64,000 bases of DNA from Chitinophagaceae bacterium (GCA_947474435.1 CANJII010000003.1:86297-150296), one strand, 5' to 3'; shown: positions 43,799-53,277, counted from the stretch's first letter. The notes: generated by a model from the sequence alone, not told the origin. Made by a program: numbers and translations.

Positions 43799-44962
43799 TC
43801 ACGAAAGTTTGTGATACGCTTTGAGCCAGCGCTCCGGTAATTCTTCCTTGCTTGCCAGTTGATAATCTTCGTAGGAACAGGGTAGCACTTTGTTTTTTCG
43901 TCTGATTCTTCCGCGACCACCCACTGGAACCTCCATCCACCACATATCACTTTTTATACTTTTCCAAAAAGTCATTTCATAATGGTTTTGGCGAAAGTGT
44001 ATTATATATTTAGTAAAACTTTCATCATTATCACGGGGTTGTTCTTTTCTTCTGCTGTAAAATCCATCAGCAAAATACCAAATCATTTGTGCTGCAAGTT
44101 GAACAGTTTGTTCTCGATCATCCACCAGCGGATTAATTTCATACAGCCCAAAGGAGGTCATTTGCTCACTTAATCCGGCATAGCGTGCAATCTGACAAGC
44201 GTCTTCACCGCGCAATCCATTTGGTGTTGAATTTCTGTTTCCTGGAGCATCAGAGTATCTGACTGCTGAAATATCAAAGCTCAACATGTTGGTTGCACGC
44301 AACACGGGCTCCAATTCAACAGTACCATCAAATAATTTTCCTAACCGAAATAAATCAAAATGTAATTTATCGAGTGTTTCTAAAGTATGCGGTGGTGTAA
44401 AGTGAGTTTGATAAGCAATGTGACTGTAATTGAAAAGATAATTTGGTTGATGCATCATTAAACGCATTAAATAATTATCACTATTAATTTCAGTTTCATT
44501 CTCTCTTATATCAATAAACGAATCAACAATGGCAACATTTATTATTTCTTCCAGCTCCTGATAGCCGCCATATTGGGCATAAGTTAAATCGTGACTGCCA
44601 CCAATTATGATCGGAACAATTTTCATTCGTAACAACTCAGCCACCAGTTTGCTCAGCGCTACATAAGTATCGCGCATGGTCACCCCGCGAATAATATTTC
44701 CGAGGTCGGCAACATTCAAATCATATTGTTGTTTGTATAATTTATACAAGTGATGGCGAACTGCATCAGGCGCTTCGGCACAACCGCTGTTTCGCAGTGA
44801 GCCACGATCTTCCATTACACCAATAATTGCAAGGTCAATTCCAATCAAATCTTCAATACCTTCAGTATTAAATTTTATTTGTTTTCCCCATTGTGATTCA
44901 TGCATACTTTTCTCATCAATGAATGATGATAAGTTCAGGGGAGTTAAAAATTCTTCGAACAT
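43799..44962 (-). CDS. Arginase/formimidoylglutamase-family protein with degenerate metal site
   Basis: A 387-residue protein of the ureohydrolase fold. The canonical GGDH, DAHxD and SxDxD metal motifs appear as GGSH (121-124), DSFID (147-151) and SFDIS (228-232): His124, Asp147, Asp151 and Asp230 are kept, but the second-motif His is Phe149 and the last Asp is Ser232. The YEINP motif (Glu275) is present. Loss of two metal ligands makes normal binuclear manganese catalysis doubtful. The ATG at 44962 is chosen since the frame upstream is not family-like. It follows the 45-51 kb cassette on the same strand after 115 bp. Confidence 0.82.
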   Translation of the reverse strand: MFEEFLTPLNLSSFIDEKSMHESQWGKQIKFNTEGIEDLIGIDLAIIGVMEDRGSLRNSGCAEAPDAVRHHLYKLYKQQYDLNVADLGNIIRGVTMRDTYVALSKLVAELLRMKIVPIIIGGSHDLTYAQYGGYQELEEIINVAIVDSFIDIRENETEINSDNYLMRLMMHQPNYLFNYSHIAYQTHFTPPHTLETLDKLHFDLFRLGKLFDGTVELEPVLRATNMLSFDISAVRYSDAPGNRNSTPNGLRGEDACQIARYAGLSEQMTSFGLYEINPLVDDREQTVQLAAQMIWYFADGFYSRRKEQPRDNDESFTKYIIHFRQNHYEMTFWKSIKSDMWWMEVPVGGRGRIRRKNKVLPCSYEDYQLASKEELPERWLKAYHKLS

Positions 44963-45077
44963 AATTTTTCTATGAACGATAAAAATAATTCTGCACTTCA
45001 ATGCACATTGAATATACAATTGATTCATTTCAACAAAAAGAAAATTGCTGAATAGTATTAAGGGCAAAAAATAACTT

Positions 45078-46037
45078 TCAATTATTTTTTTCTTGAAACA
45101 ACTTTTTTATATCATAACCAAGTTGCTTGGAATAAATTATTGATCCTTCATAATTGAGGTGTATTGGGTCAAAAAAATATTTTTTTGAATTACAGATTGT
45201 CATTAATGAATAATCCCAATACGGAACATTATTTTTTTGTGCAATTGCTTTTACTTTGTCAATGACTTCATTAAAGTTTAAAATATTTTTTTTCCCTTCT
45301 GCCAGATAAGGGGCATAAATGAAAATCAGTTTTATAGAATCTCGATAACAGATTTTAATAATATCGTTTAATAAGTCAAACCCCTCTTGTTGATAGGTGG
45401 CAGTTCCGGTGTTCTTTAAATTTTCATCGGCATCTTTTCTCCAATTTATAATTCTTGGTGTGTAACCTTTATAAGCAAGCTTTGATTCGACACTTGGTTT
45501 GTCAGCTTCATAAATTGAAAAACTTATGGCTTTTGATTTATCAGTTGTTGCAAATATTTTTTGAAGTAGCCAGTAACCAGCAACCAATTTATTCCGATAT
45601 GCGGTTTTATATGGGCTTAGGGCGTTATAAATCAGAGTGTCATTCAGGTAAGGTAAAAAATCTGTAATGTTGTTCAGCGGGCCACTGGTAAAAAACATAT
45701 TAAAATCTATGTTAAAAAAAACAGCTTTAGGTTTTGGGTGGTTTTGTAAATACTTTTTTAACACCATATGGCCTTCAACAATTCCTATTGCATTAATTGA
45801 TAAACAATAGCTTGTAATTCCGGCAATTGAATCAATGATTCTCGGGCTAATGTGTGTTTGCACTCTTGAGGCACCAATAAAAATGGCATCGTTATATTCA
45901 TTGTTGTTACTGCAATAATCAAGTATTACCAGTTTTTTTTGAATAACACCGGAGGTCATTATTTTTAAATAAAAAAGATAACTGAAAAAGGAAGAAATTA
46001 ATATAACAAGAGTGCAGTAGGTAATTAATTTTTTCAT
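45078..46037 (-). CDS. SGNH/AlgX-AlgJ-like protein, MBOAT partner
   Basis: A 319-residue protein with a single N-terminal membrane anchor (about 5-24) and an extracytoplasmic domain of SGNH-hydrolase type. The nucleophile block reads FIGASRVQ with Ser57, and the C-terminal catalytic pair is DPIHLN with Asp290 and His293. The overall plan matches proteins encoded next to MBOAT acyltransferases such as AlgJ/AlgX and DltD, which take an acyl group from the MBOAT to the acceptor. Its ATG overlaps the MBOAT stop by one base, so the two are translationally coupled. Acceptor unknown. Confidence 0.78.
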   Translation of the reverse strand: MKKLITYCTLVILISSFFSYLFYLKIMTSGVIQKKLVILDYCSNNNEYNDAIFIGASRVQTHISPRIIDSIAGITSYCLSINAIGIVEGHMVLKKYLQNHPKPKAVFFNIDFNMFFTSGPLNNITDFLPYLNDTLIYNALSPYKTAYRNKLVAGYWLLQKIFATTDKSKAISFSIYEADKPSVESKLAYKGYTPRIINWRKDADENLKNTGTATYQQEGFDLLNDIIKICYRDSIKLIFIYAPYLAEGKKNILNFNEVIDKVKAIAQKNNVPYWDYSLMTICNSKKYFFDPIHLNYEGSIIYSKQLGYDIKKLFQEKNN

Positions 46038-47479
46038 CAGAATTGGAAATATATGAATGACGACTGATTAAAAATTCCGCATGTTATGATTAATGTAAAA
46101 ACAGCAACTCCAATGATTAAATCAAGACGGGGATATTGGTTCAGGCTTTTCATATCAGGGTAAGTAAATTTTTCAGTAATGAATAAAAGTAAGAGGCTGA
46201 AAATTGAAACAATCCAACTAAAGTTATTAAAACTTATTTCGCCGGTACCAATAATCCAGCTGCACGGATGAGCCGTATTGAATGAAAAAATATTTTCAAT
46301 CATGCCGAATGCGCTGTCGATGTTGGGTGCCCTGAAAAATATTAGACAGAAACAGGTAAAAGAAAAAGTTAAAAGAATACTGAAGTTGGTATAAATAATT
46401 GAAGGAATTTTTTTTGATAGTTGTTTCCTGAATTTTTTGGTCAGCAATTCAAGGCAAATGGCTGAGCCCTGAATGGAGCCATATATTATAAAGGTCCATG
46501 CAGCACCATGCCACAGCCCGCTTATCATCATGGTTATTATCAAGGCAAATAAAATCCCCGCAATCCCCCAGTTTCTTCGGTTAAGCGCAATGGGGGTATA
46601 TAAATAATCCTTTAACCAAGATGATAAAGATATGTGCCACTTGCGCCAGTACTCGGTCACATTTTTACTGGCAAACGGCCGGTCAAAATTGATCATTAAA
46701 TTAAATCCCATAATTCTGGCGGAGCCAAGAGCGATATCAGAGTAGCCGGAAAAATCAGCATAAATCTGAAAGGCAAAAAACACACTGGCAATTATCAGAT
46801 TTAAAAAATGATAGTCTTGATAATTATTAAAAACCGGATCAACATAAAGCGAAAGGCGATCGGCAATTACCACTTTTTTAAAAAATCCCCAAAGCATGAG
46901 CCGAATGCCATCGAGCACATTTTTCGGAATTAAAAAATGTTTTTCATGAAACTGGTGAAGCATGTTTTGTGGCCGCTCTATGGGCCCTGCCACCAATTGC
47001 GGAAAGAACATTACATACAGCGCATATATTCCAAAGTGTCGTTCAGCCTTGTGATTACCACGGTAAACCTCAATGGTATAGCTCATTGCCTGAAAGGTGT
47101 GAAACGACAAACCAATTGGAAGCAGAATGGATAACAGCGGAAGATTGAGTGAAATGTTGAGCGCTGAAAAAAGCACCTCAAAATTCTCAGTAAAAAAATT
47201 ATAGTATTTGAAAACACAGAGCACACCAATGTTGGCTATTAAACTTAAAACCAATGATGCCTTCTTTTTTGTGCCTGTTGTTTCTTCAATTAAAATTCCG
47301 GCGAAATAATCAATCACAATGGTGCCGAACAGAATTAAAATATACACCGGCACAAAGGTCATGTAAAACACACAGCTGGCAGCCAGCAGCCAAAACCAGC
47401 GAAAACGGTGCGGAATTAAAAAATAAATAAAAACAACCGCTGGAAAAAAGAATAAAAACTTTAAAGAATTAAATAGCAT
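46037..47479 (-). CDS. MBOAT-family membrane O-acyltransferase (AlgI/DltB-like)
   Basis: A 480-residue polytopic protein. Family blocks include the YFLIPHRFRW start, FFPQLVAGPIERPQNML, WRKWHISLSSWLKDYLYTPI, and ISGLWHGAAWTF with the catalytic His near residue 323. AlgI- and DltB-type proteins pass an acyl or aminoacyl group from a cytoplasmic donor through the membrane to an extracellular glycan. DltB uses a carrier protein (DltC) as donor; an ACP is encoded here three genes upstream, so an ACP-bound donor is plausible. It is 12 bp after the VOC gene. Confidence 0.92.
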   Translation of the reverse strand: MLFNSLKFLFFFPAVVFIYFLIPHRFRWFWLLAASCVFYMTFVPVYILILFGTIVIDYFAGILIEETTGTKKKASLVLSLIANIGVLCVFKYYNFFTENFEVLFSALNISLNLPLLSILLPIGLSFHTFQAMSYTIEVYRGNHKAERHFGIYALYVMFFPQLVAGPIERPQNMLHQFHEKHFLIPKNVLDGIRLMLWGFFKKVVIADRLSLYVDPVFNNYQDYHFLNLIIASVFFAFQIYADFSGYSDIALGSARIMGFNLMINFDRPFASKNVTEYWRKWHISLSSWLKDYLYTPIALNRRNWGIAGILFALIITMMISGLWHGAAWTFIIYGSIQGSAICLELLTKKFRKQLSKKIPSIIYTNFSILLTFSFTCFCLIFFRAPNIDSAFGMIENIFSFNTAHPCSWIIGTGEISFNNFSWIVSIFSLLLLFITEKFTYPDMKSLNQYPRLDLIIGVAVFTLIITCGIFNQSSFIYFQF

Positions 47480-47491
47480 TGGCTCCGTTCG

Positions 47492-47881
47492 TTATTCTTC
47501 AATAATTTCTATCAAATGCATTTCGGGCGAAAATAAAAAAGCACATTTTTTATTTTCGAATGCTTCGGAATAAAATGTGTTCAGGTGTTTAAAATTTTTT
47601 TCTCCCAGTTCGGCAAGCGATTTTTCAAAATCTTGAACTTTGTAACCCAGGTGATAAAAAGTAAATCCTTTAGCCTGCATGCGGGAGATGGCTGAATTTT
47701 CGCCAGCCTTTTCAATCAGCTCCAAAAGGGTATCATTTGCTATGGAAATGAAACAAACATTTACTTGCTGCGATGCCATGAAAATTTTATTTGCTTCAAA
47801 AATTTTATTGTGCAATAAGCCATATGATTTGCACGCATCATCAATGCTGTCAACTATTGCTCCGATGTGATGCAGTTTCAT
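47492..47881 (-). CDS. VOC/glyoxalase-fold protein
   Basis: A 129-residue vicinal-oxygen-chelate protein resembling methylmalonyl-CoA epimerase: LHHIGAIVDSID at the start (metal His), LLELIEKAG in the middle, and YHLGYKVQDFEKSL and HLIEIIEE near the end with His and Glu in ligand positions. It could epimerise, hydrate or cleave an acyl group while bound to the carrier protein encoded four bases upstream. Similar small VOC genes accompany FkbH-type genes in polysaccharide loci. Substrate not determinable from sequence. Confidence 0.82.
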   Translation of the reverse strand: MKLHHIGAIVDSIDDACKSYGLLHNKIFEANKIFMASQQVNVCFISIANDTLLELIEKAGENSAISRMQAKGFTFYHLGYKVQDFEKSLAELGEKNFKHLNTFYSEAFENKKCAFLFSPEMHLIEIIEE

Positions 47882-47884
47882 AAA

Positions 47885-48127
47885 TCAGGCGAGTTTTGAT
47901 TTTATTGTGCCGGTTAGTTCGCCCACATTTTTAAAGGTGCGTATTTCAGCGGCATTAAATTTTATTTTAAAAAATTTTTCAACCGCTACTATCAGTTGAA
48001 TGTGCGTAATGGAATCCCATTCTTCTACATCAGCTGCTGTAGTGGTGTCGGTCAGTTGAATGTCTTCATTATCCATAACAGACCTGAAAATGGTTTGTAA
48101 TTGATTTAATATTTCCGGTGTTTCCAT
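47885..48127 (-). CDS. Acyl carrier protein
   Basis: An 80-residue ACP. The 4'-phosphopantetheine attachment site is Ser39 in EEWDSITHIQ, and the helical fold matches stand-alone carriers of polyketide and FkbH-type systems more than fatty-acid AcpP (which has DSLDTVE). It is encoded between the methyltransferase and VOC genes with gaps of 12 and 3 bp, which suggests it carries the intermediate on which its neighbours act. A phosphopantetheinyl transferase is not in the window. Confidence 0.93.
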   Translation of the reverse strand: METPEILNQLQTIFRSVMDNEDIQLTDTTTAADVEEWDSITHIQLIVAVEKFFKIKFNAAEIRTFKNVGELTGTIKSKLA

Positions 48128-48139
48128 GGTGTGTGATTA

Positions 48140-49039
48140 TTATTTCTTTTTTAAAAATGCTGCATACATCATTGTAATTTTCATTTCTTCAGCGGTTTCA
48201 GAAGGCAGGTCTTCGGCATAAATGCAGCTTTCAACATCAACTTCAAATCCGGCTTTTTCAATTACATCAACCACATCCTTTCTGTTTCGAAATAAATAAA
48301 CATGGTCAATGGTTGGTGCATTGGTGGGCGTTGAAATAAAAGCTTTTCCATTGTTGTTTAAGAGGCTGTTCAGTTTTTTTAAGAGTGCAACCGGGTCTTC
48401 CACATGTTCAAGCACTTCGCCCATAACTATAAAATCATATTTTTCATTGGTGTGATATTCATACACATCTTTTAAATAATAATTAACTGAGCCGCCACTT
48501 ACAAATTGTTTTGAAAGCTCAATAGAGCTTTTGCTGATATCAACCACATCAATAATTGCGTTCGGTAAATCGTTTACAGCTTCTTGTGTAAACAGGCCAT
48601 GGCCTCCTCCAATTTCAAGGTATCTGTTAATTGATGGTAAATGATTCTTAAAGTTTTCTTTAAAAAAGGTATACACTTTATAATGATGGTGCCATAGCAT
48701 TTCCGACATCAGCAGCCCGTTCATGTGATATTCCATTACTGCAGGATTGTCATAAACATTTTTATTTACTTCATCAAAAGAGGAGTTCGAATATTTTCCG
48801 GTTTCTATGAAACGAAGTTGTTCAAACAACATGTCGTTACACATGTGCAGATAACAGTCAATTCCAAACTCAATGGTTTTACCGTTGCTGATTAATATTC
48901 GATTGTATTTTTGATAAAACTCTTCGGCCTTATTGAAATAATCCGGACCGAGCGACTTAACAGATTTTTTAAGTTTTTTTCCGTGCATCGGATTCAACTC
49001 TGTTATTCGATCTAAAATTTGTTGAAACAAGTTTTCCAT
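48140..49039 (-). CDS. SAM-dependent methyltransferase
   Basis: A 299-residue class I methyltransferase. An N-terminal helical region (about 1-130) lacks a named domain and may bind the carrier protein or substrate. The SAM-binding YLEIGGGHGLFTQEA lies at about residue 139, followed by VVDISKSSIELSK, YDFIVMGEVLEHVEDP and a FISTPTNAP strand. The gene lies one base downstream of the FkbH-like gene and upstream of the ACP gene, so O-methylation of the ACP-bound unit (as by FkbG in methoxymalonyl-ACP formation) is a reasonable guess. C- or N-methylation is not excluded. Confidence 0.85.
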   Translation of the reverse strand: MENLFQQILDRITELNPMHGKKLKKSVKSLGPDYFNKAEEFYQKYNRILISNGKTIEFGIDCYLHMCNDMLFEQLRFIETGKYSNSSFDEVNKNVYDNPAVMEYHMNGLLMSEMLWHHHYKVYTFFKENFKNHLPSINRYLEIGGGHGLFTQEAVNDLPNAIIDVVDISKSSIELSKQFVSGGSVNYYLKDVYEYHTNEKYDFIVMGEVLEHVEDPVALLKKLNSLLNNNGKAFISTPTNAPTIDHVYLFRNRKDVVDVIEKAGFEVDVESCIYAEDLPSETAEEMKITMMYAAFLKKK

Positions 49040-49040
49040 T

Positions 49041-50777
49041 TCAGCTGTTGGTCGGTGTTACAAAATTTTTTCGCGGAATAAATTTTTCTAATGACAGCAA
49101 CCACCGGTTATCTGACTGCAATTCAAAACCTAAAGAAGAATAATGGTCTTTTACCAATGCGTTCTTTAAAGTAGGAAGGTACTCTCCGTAAATTTTATTA
49201 AATCCTTTTTCCAATGCAATTTTTACGATGGTGTTTAATACAAATTGTTCCATTCCGCGTTTTAATACCCGACAGCTCATGAGCCAGGTGTCAATGAAAC
49301 ATTTGTTTTTGTTGTGGCGCAAAATAATTAAACTAATCAATCCATAATCGCCATATTTATCCTGCAACGAAAACGCAAGTCCGGTACAAGCACTGTCTAT
49401 TCCTATTTGCTCAATTTCACTTTCGGTGTATCGGATAGTTCTAAGATTAAACTGATTGCTTCGCTGTGATAATTGTGCAATGCGCGGAATATTATATCCT
49501 GAAAAATTACTGATGGTTGCTTTCATCTCCAGGCTTTTCAAAAATTCATCTTCATTCGCAAATGCAACCTGCAGGTGTGTTCGCTTTGCTTCTTCCTGGT
49601 ATTGTTTGGTTCGGTTTTCATCTTCATCAGACAATGAGGCTGTTTCGAATAAATGAAGCGATTCAAGAAACGATAAATATTCAGCCGGGTCTTCGGGCAA
49701 TTCTGGTACACACACTTCCGGAATTCCGGTACGAACCATGTTTCGCTCAAATGGATTGTCATCAATAAAAACCATTGAATCAAACCCAATATTCAGAACT
49801 CCCTGTATGAATCTTATGTTTTCAACCTTGGTTTCCCAATTGGCAACAAACACGGCAATGTCATCCAACCGCAATTTCATATCGGGGTGTTTTTCAAAAA
49901 CTTCTTTTGCAATTGCTTCATCATTTTTGCTGCAAATGCAAAGTATAATACCGCGCTGCTTTAATTGCCCGGCCCATTGTTGCAGTTGTGTAAATGCTTT
50001 ACCGATTCCTAAATCGCCGAGCTCCAGATTTTCCCATCCATCATCTCCAACTATTCCGCCCCACAGCGTATTGTCTAAATCAAGAATTAAACATTTGTGA
50101 ATCTGCCCTTTTACAGCACCAATAACCTGACAAATTTCGAGTGCCACGCGTGGCAAAAAATCGAGGTGAAAAACAATTCCGCTGTTAATATAAACAGCTG
50201 AAGAAAAAGCAGTTTCATTTCCCGATCGGGCATGAAGCGAGTTAATATCAATAACAAAAAGGTTTTTTATTTCTGATGATAAATGGTCCAACTCCACATT
50301 TATTTCACGCAGGTGTCTGGTAAAACTCAATGGTGTTTTCGAAGCAAAACTTCCGAACACCCCATCATCATATGGCGCAAAATTCATCAACAAAAATTTT
50401 GATTTCAATTGTTGCTGAATGTTGTTTATTACCATTTGCCAGTGTGCCAACTGATCTGTTGAAAATGATTTTTGCTTTTCTTTTTCTGACTGATAAAATT
50501 TTGTGCGGAGTTTTTGAACACTTGGAAACAGCAAAACAAAATCAGGGGCCTGCTTATAAAAATCCGAATCCGGATCCATTACCTGCCGCTCAATCTGATC
50601 GTAATCTGATTCCCATATTTCGGCATTCAATCCAAGAAAAAAAGCGTATCCCCTAATTGCCTGATTCATTAGCTGGGTAGGTGAATCGCCCAATAAAGCT
50701 ATTTTAACAACAGGTAATTTGCTGAAATCTTTTTTCAGGTTTTTTTTCAATTCATTAAAAGTCAGCGCCTGATTCAT
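49041..50777 (-). CDS. FkbH-like HAD-IIIC protein with SGNH-like and GNAT-like domains
   Basis: A 578-residue three-part protein. The N-terminal region (about 20-210) has KIALLGDSPTQ, an SGNH-like GDS motif. The HAD-IIIC domain (about 225-365) carries LDLDNTLWGG with the DxDxT nucleophile at 233-237 and FIDDNPFERN later. The C-terminal part (about 400-570) resembles a GNAT acyltransferase. FkbH proteins take D-1,3-bisphosphoglycerate, remove phosphate and load the glyceryl unit onto an ACP, which here is two genes downstream. The ATG at 50777 is used; 48 upstream codons of the frame are not family-like. It is the first gene of the six-gene cassette. Confidence 0.9.
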   Translation of the reverse strand: MNQALTFNELKKNLKKDFSKLPVVKIALLGDSPTQLMNQAIRGYAFFLGLNAEIWESDYDQIERQVMDPDSDFYKQAPDFVLLFPSVQKLRTKFYQSEKEKQKSFSTDQLAHWQMVINNIQQQLKSKFLLMNFAPYDDGVFGSFASKTPLSFTRHLREINVELDHLSSEIKNLFVIDINSLHARSGNETAFSSAVYINSGIVFHLDFLPRVALEICQVIGAVKGQIHKCLILDLDNTLWGGIVGDDGWENLELGDLGIGKAFTQLQQWAGQLKQRGIILCICSKNDEAIAKEVFEKHPDMKLRLDDIAVFVANWETKVENIRFIQGVLNIGFDSMVFIDDNPFERNMVRTGIPEVCVPELPEDPAEYLSFLESLHLFETASLSDEDENRTKQYQEEAKRTHLQVAFANEDEFLKSLEMKATISNFSGYNIPRIAQLSQRSNQFNLRTIRYTESEIEQIGIDSACTGLAFSLQDKYGDYGLISLIILRHNKNKCFIDTWLMSCRVLKRGMEQFVLNTIVKIALEKGFNKIYGEYLPTLKNALVKDHYSSLGFELQSDNRWLLSLEKFIPRKNFVTPTNS

Positions 50778-50784
50778 GAAGGCG

Positions 50785-50792
50785 CAAAAATA
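50785..50792 (-). promoter_or_regulatory. Putative -7 element of the FkbH-MBOAT cassette
   Basis: On the minus strand TATTTTTG (50792-50785) fits TAnnTTTG and ends eight bases upstream of the FkbH-like ATG at 50777, which would give an almost leaderless mRNA. No -33 box was found at the proper distance, so this is tentative. Confidence 0.35.
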
Positions 50793-51042
50793 GAAAAGCA
50801 GGCGAGATTGATTTAATTGAAAAACAAAATGAAAATTGACGATCGTTTTCAAGTACAAAAACAATGGAGTTATTAAATTCAAACCTGAAGAATATTTTTC
50901 TTCTGATTTTATCTGAAACAAATGATGAACTTATTTTTGATATTAATCAGGCTACTCATCCTTGATTCTTCAGCTTATTATCGGCTATTAAATTTCTTTT
51001 CCTCAGATTCATTTTTACTTTTACTTTCAAACCAATTTCGAA

Positions 51043-53082
51043 ATGAAAAAGAATTTACTCTCCATTTTGTTAATGTTCACCATTACTTATTCAAATGCGC
51101 AAGCACCTAAATTTGTATTGTTCGAACATTTTACACAAGCAAGCTGTGGTCCATGTGCTGCACAAAACCCTGGATTCACCAGCACCATTTTAGTTCCGAA
51201 TCCGGATAAGGTAAGACATATTGCTTATCACACTTCCTGGCCAGGTGTTGATCCGATGAACGCAAACAATCCGACACAAGTTGCTGACCGTGTAACACTA
51301 TACAATGTTTCCGGAGTTCCTGATGTTGTTATGATGGGAAACAGAAAACAAGGTTCACCAGCTAGTTTTTCTCAGGCCGATGTAGATAATATTTTTGGTG
51401 AATCGTCTCCAATCAAAATTGAAGTTATACAAACTGATCTTGTCGACTCTTTTCATGTTGATGTTGTTGTAAAATCTATTGGAGTTCCACCAACAGGAAC
51501 ATTCAATTTATTTGCTGCTGTAATTGAAAGGGATATAACCTATGCAACACCTCCGGGTAACAATGGAGAATTAGAATTTCCAAATGTTTTCAGAAGAATG
51601 TATCCAAGTACCGCTGGTTTCCCGGTTACTTTTGCTCCTCAAGGATCAAGTTTTTCATATAGTTTTTCTTATTTTAAAGAGGCGGTTTGGAATATCAGTC
51701 AAATTGCAACTGTAGTTTTTATTCAGAATGCTGTAACAAAGGAAGTGGTGAATTGCGGAACCAACTTCGATCCAATAATTAATGCAACACTTACTCCATC
51801 ACCGGTTGCTGCATTGGGAGGTTCAAGTGGAAGCACTTCAACTTTTAATTTTGTTACTGGAAACAGCGGATCTTCGGCTGAAGACTTCAGATATGTATTA
51901 ACAAGTAATGCTCCTTCTGATTGGAGTGCTTTTATTAATATAAATGGTACTGATTATTCAGACAGCACTGATGTTAATACACCTGCCGGAATAAATAATA
52001 ATGTTTCAATTAAAGTTAATCCGGGGGCATCACCTTTTATTGCTACTTATACTTTTTTAGTTAAATCTATATCCAATCCAACAGCTCCGGCTATGAGTAC
52101 TCAGGTATATGTTGTGAGCGGAGTAACAGATGTTATTGTCAGCAACAGCGCTGGCAAAGGTGATGGAACAGGCGGAAGTGCTGCTGATTGGGAACAAGAT
52201 TACACTACTGCTTTGACATTGGCAGGTTGTACAACTTTGGGATTTACGAATGAAGTGGTTAACACCAAATGTTATTTTGCAGGTGCATATGGTGGAGTTA
52301 GCAGCATTTATTATAATGTTGGCTGGACTTTTCCGGGTTTAACTGACGGTATTGTAAATGCTTATTCTGATTACTTATCAAATGGTGGAAACTTATATAT
52401 CGCAGGTCAGGATATTGGCTGGGAAACATGGGATGCAACAGGGTCAGGTACTACTGTTACCAAAGCGTTTTACACGAATTATCTTAATGCAGGTTTTGTT
52501 TCTGACGGAAGCACTGCTCAAACTACCATGAAGCCTTTCACCAATGAAATTTATAATTCAACCGGGGATGTTTCGCTGATAAATTATTATGGTAACGGAA
52601 CAAACGGACCAAATTTTTATCCTGATATTTTAACTGCTACAGGTATCGGTCTTCCGATTTATTATTATGATACAGACAACACAAAAATTGCAGGTGTCAG
52701 GGCTACTGATGGAAATTACAAAACTGTTTATATAGCTCCGGGAATTGAAATGTATGGAACTGCCGCATCAAAAAATCTGGTGATGGGAATTACCTATCAG
52801 TGGTTTCATGGATTATTAAGCAGTATTGAATTTGATGGTTTAATGAAAGACCTTGGTAATGCTTATCCAAATCCTTCAAGTAATGAAATCATTATTCCTT
52901 GTGGTGATATTCATACATCCATTTCATTGTTTGATGTGAATGGTAGATTGGTAAACACCATTAATTCTTCTTCAATTCTTACCCGAATTAACACCTGTGA
53001 TTTAGTAGAAGGTGTTTATTATTTTTCTGTTTCAAATATTAATTCAGAAATAAACAAAGGAAAATTTGTAGTGATTCATTAA
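51043..53082 (+). CDS. Omp28-like T9SS protein with extra central domain
   Basis: A 679-residue secreted protein, paralogous to the one at 10207-11223. A signal peptide (about 1-20) precedes the Omp28/thioredoxin-like domain with EHFTQASCGPCAAQNPG, a CGPC motif near residue 37. A beta-sandwich (about 245-360) follows, then a domain (about 365-600) with YSDYLSNGGNLYIAGQDIGWE in parts, resembling a glutamine-amidotransferase-like fold. The end is a type A sorting domain (AYPNPSSNE, then LVEGVYYFSVS). A strong terminator follows. It is divergent from the FkbH cassette. Confidence 0.86.
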   Translation: MKKNLLSILLMFTITYSNAQAPKFVLFEHFTQASCGPCAAQNPGFTSTILVPNPDKVRHIAYHTSWPGVDPMNANNPTQVADRVTLYNVSGVPDVVMMGNRKQGSPASFSQADVDNIFGESSPIKIEVIQTDLVDSFHVDVVVKSIGVPPTGTFNLFAAVIERDITYATPPGNNGELEFPNVFRRMYPSTAGFPVTFAPQGSSFSYSFSYFKEAVWNISQIATVVFIQNAVTKEVVNCGTNFDPIINATLTPSPVAALGGSSGSTSTFNFVTGNSGSSAEDFRYVLTSNAPSDWSAFININGTDYSDSTDVNTPAGINNNVSIKVNPGASPFIATYTFLVKSISNPTAPAMSTQVYVVSGVTDVIVSNSAGKGDGTGGSAADWEQDYTTALTLAGCTTLGFTNEVVNTKCYFAGAYGGVSSIYYNVGWTFPGLTDGIVNAYSDYLSNGGNLYIAGQDIGWETWDATGSGTTVTKAFYTNYLNAGFVSDGSTAQTTMKPFTNEIYNSTGDVSLINYYGNGTNGPNFYPDILTATGIGLPIYYYDTDNTKIAGVRATDGNYKTVYIAPGIEMYGTAASKNLVMGITYQWFHGLLSSIEFDGLMKDLGNAYPNPSSNEIIIPCGDIHTSISLFDVNGRLVNTINSSSILTRINTCDLVEGVYYFSVSNINSEINKGKFVVIH

Positions 53083-53102
53083 ACAATTTTTTTGTCTCGC
53101 TT

Positions 53103-53139
53103 AAAAGAGGCTGTCTCGTTTTTCGAGACAGCCTCTTTT
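53103..53139 (+). terminator. Strong rho-independent terminator
   Basis: A 16-bp perfect stem, AAAAGAGGCTGTCTCG (53103-53118) with its complement at 53124-53139 and a TTTTT loop. It lies 20 bp after the stop of the Omp28-like T9SS gene. The A/T ends of the stem supply the U-tract. Confidence 0.92.
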
Positions 53140-53277
53140 TATTACCGGAGCCGCTCGACACCAAATGTTGAACCCAACATAATTTTATATTTGAATTATT
53201 CAGACTATAAAAACCTTCTTTATCAAATTCATAAATATTCAATTCTATTTTTGTGTTATTGAATAAATAAAACATTA

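Noticed and set aside
50778..51042. Riboswitch or small RNA in the gap between the FkbH cassette and the Omp28-like gene
   Set aside because: No stable stem-loops or conserved riboswitch motifs were found, only AT-rich sequence and a -7-like box.
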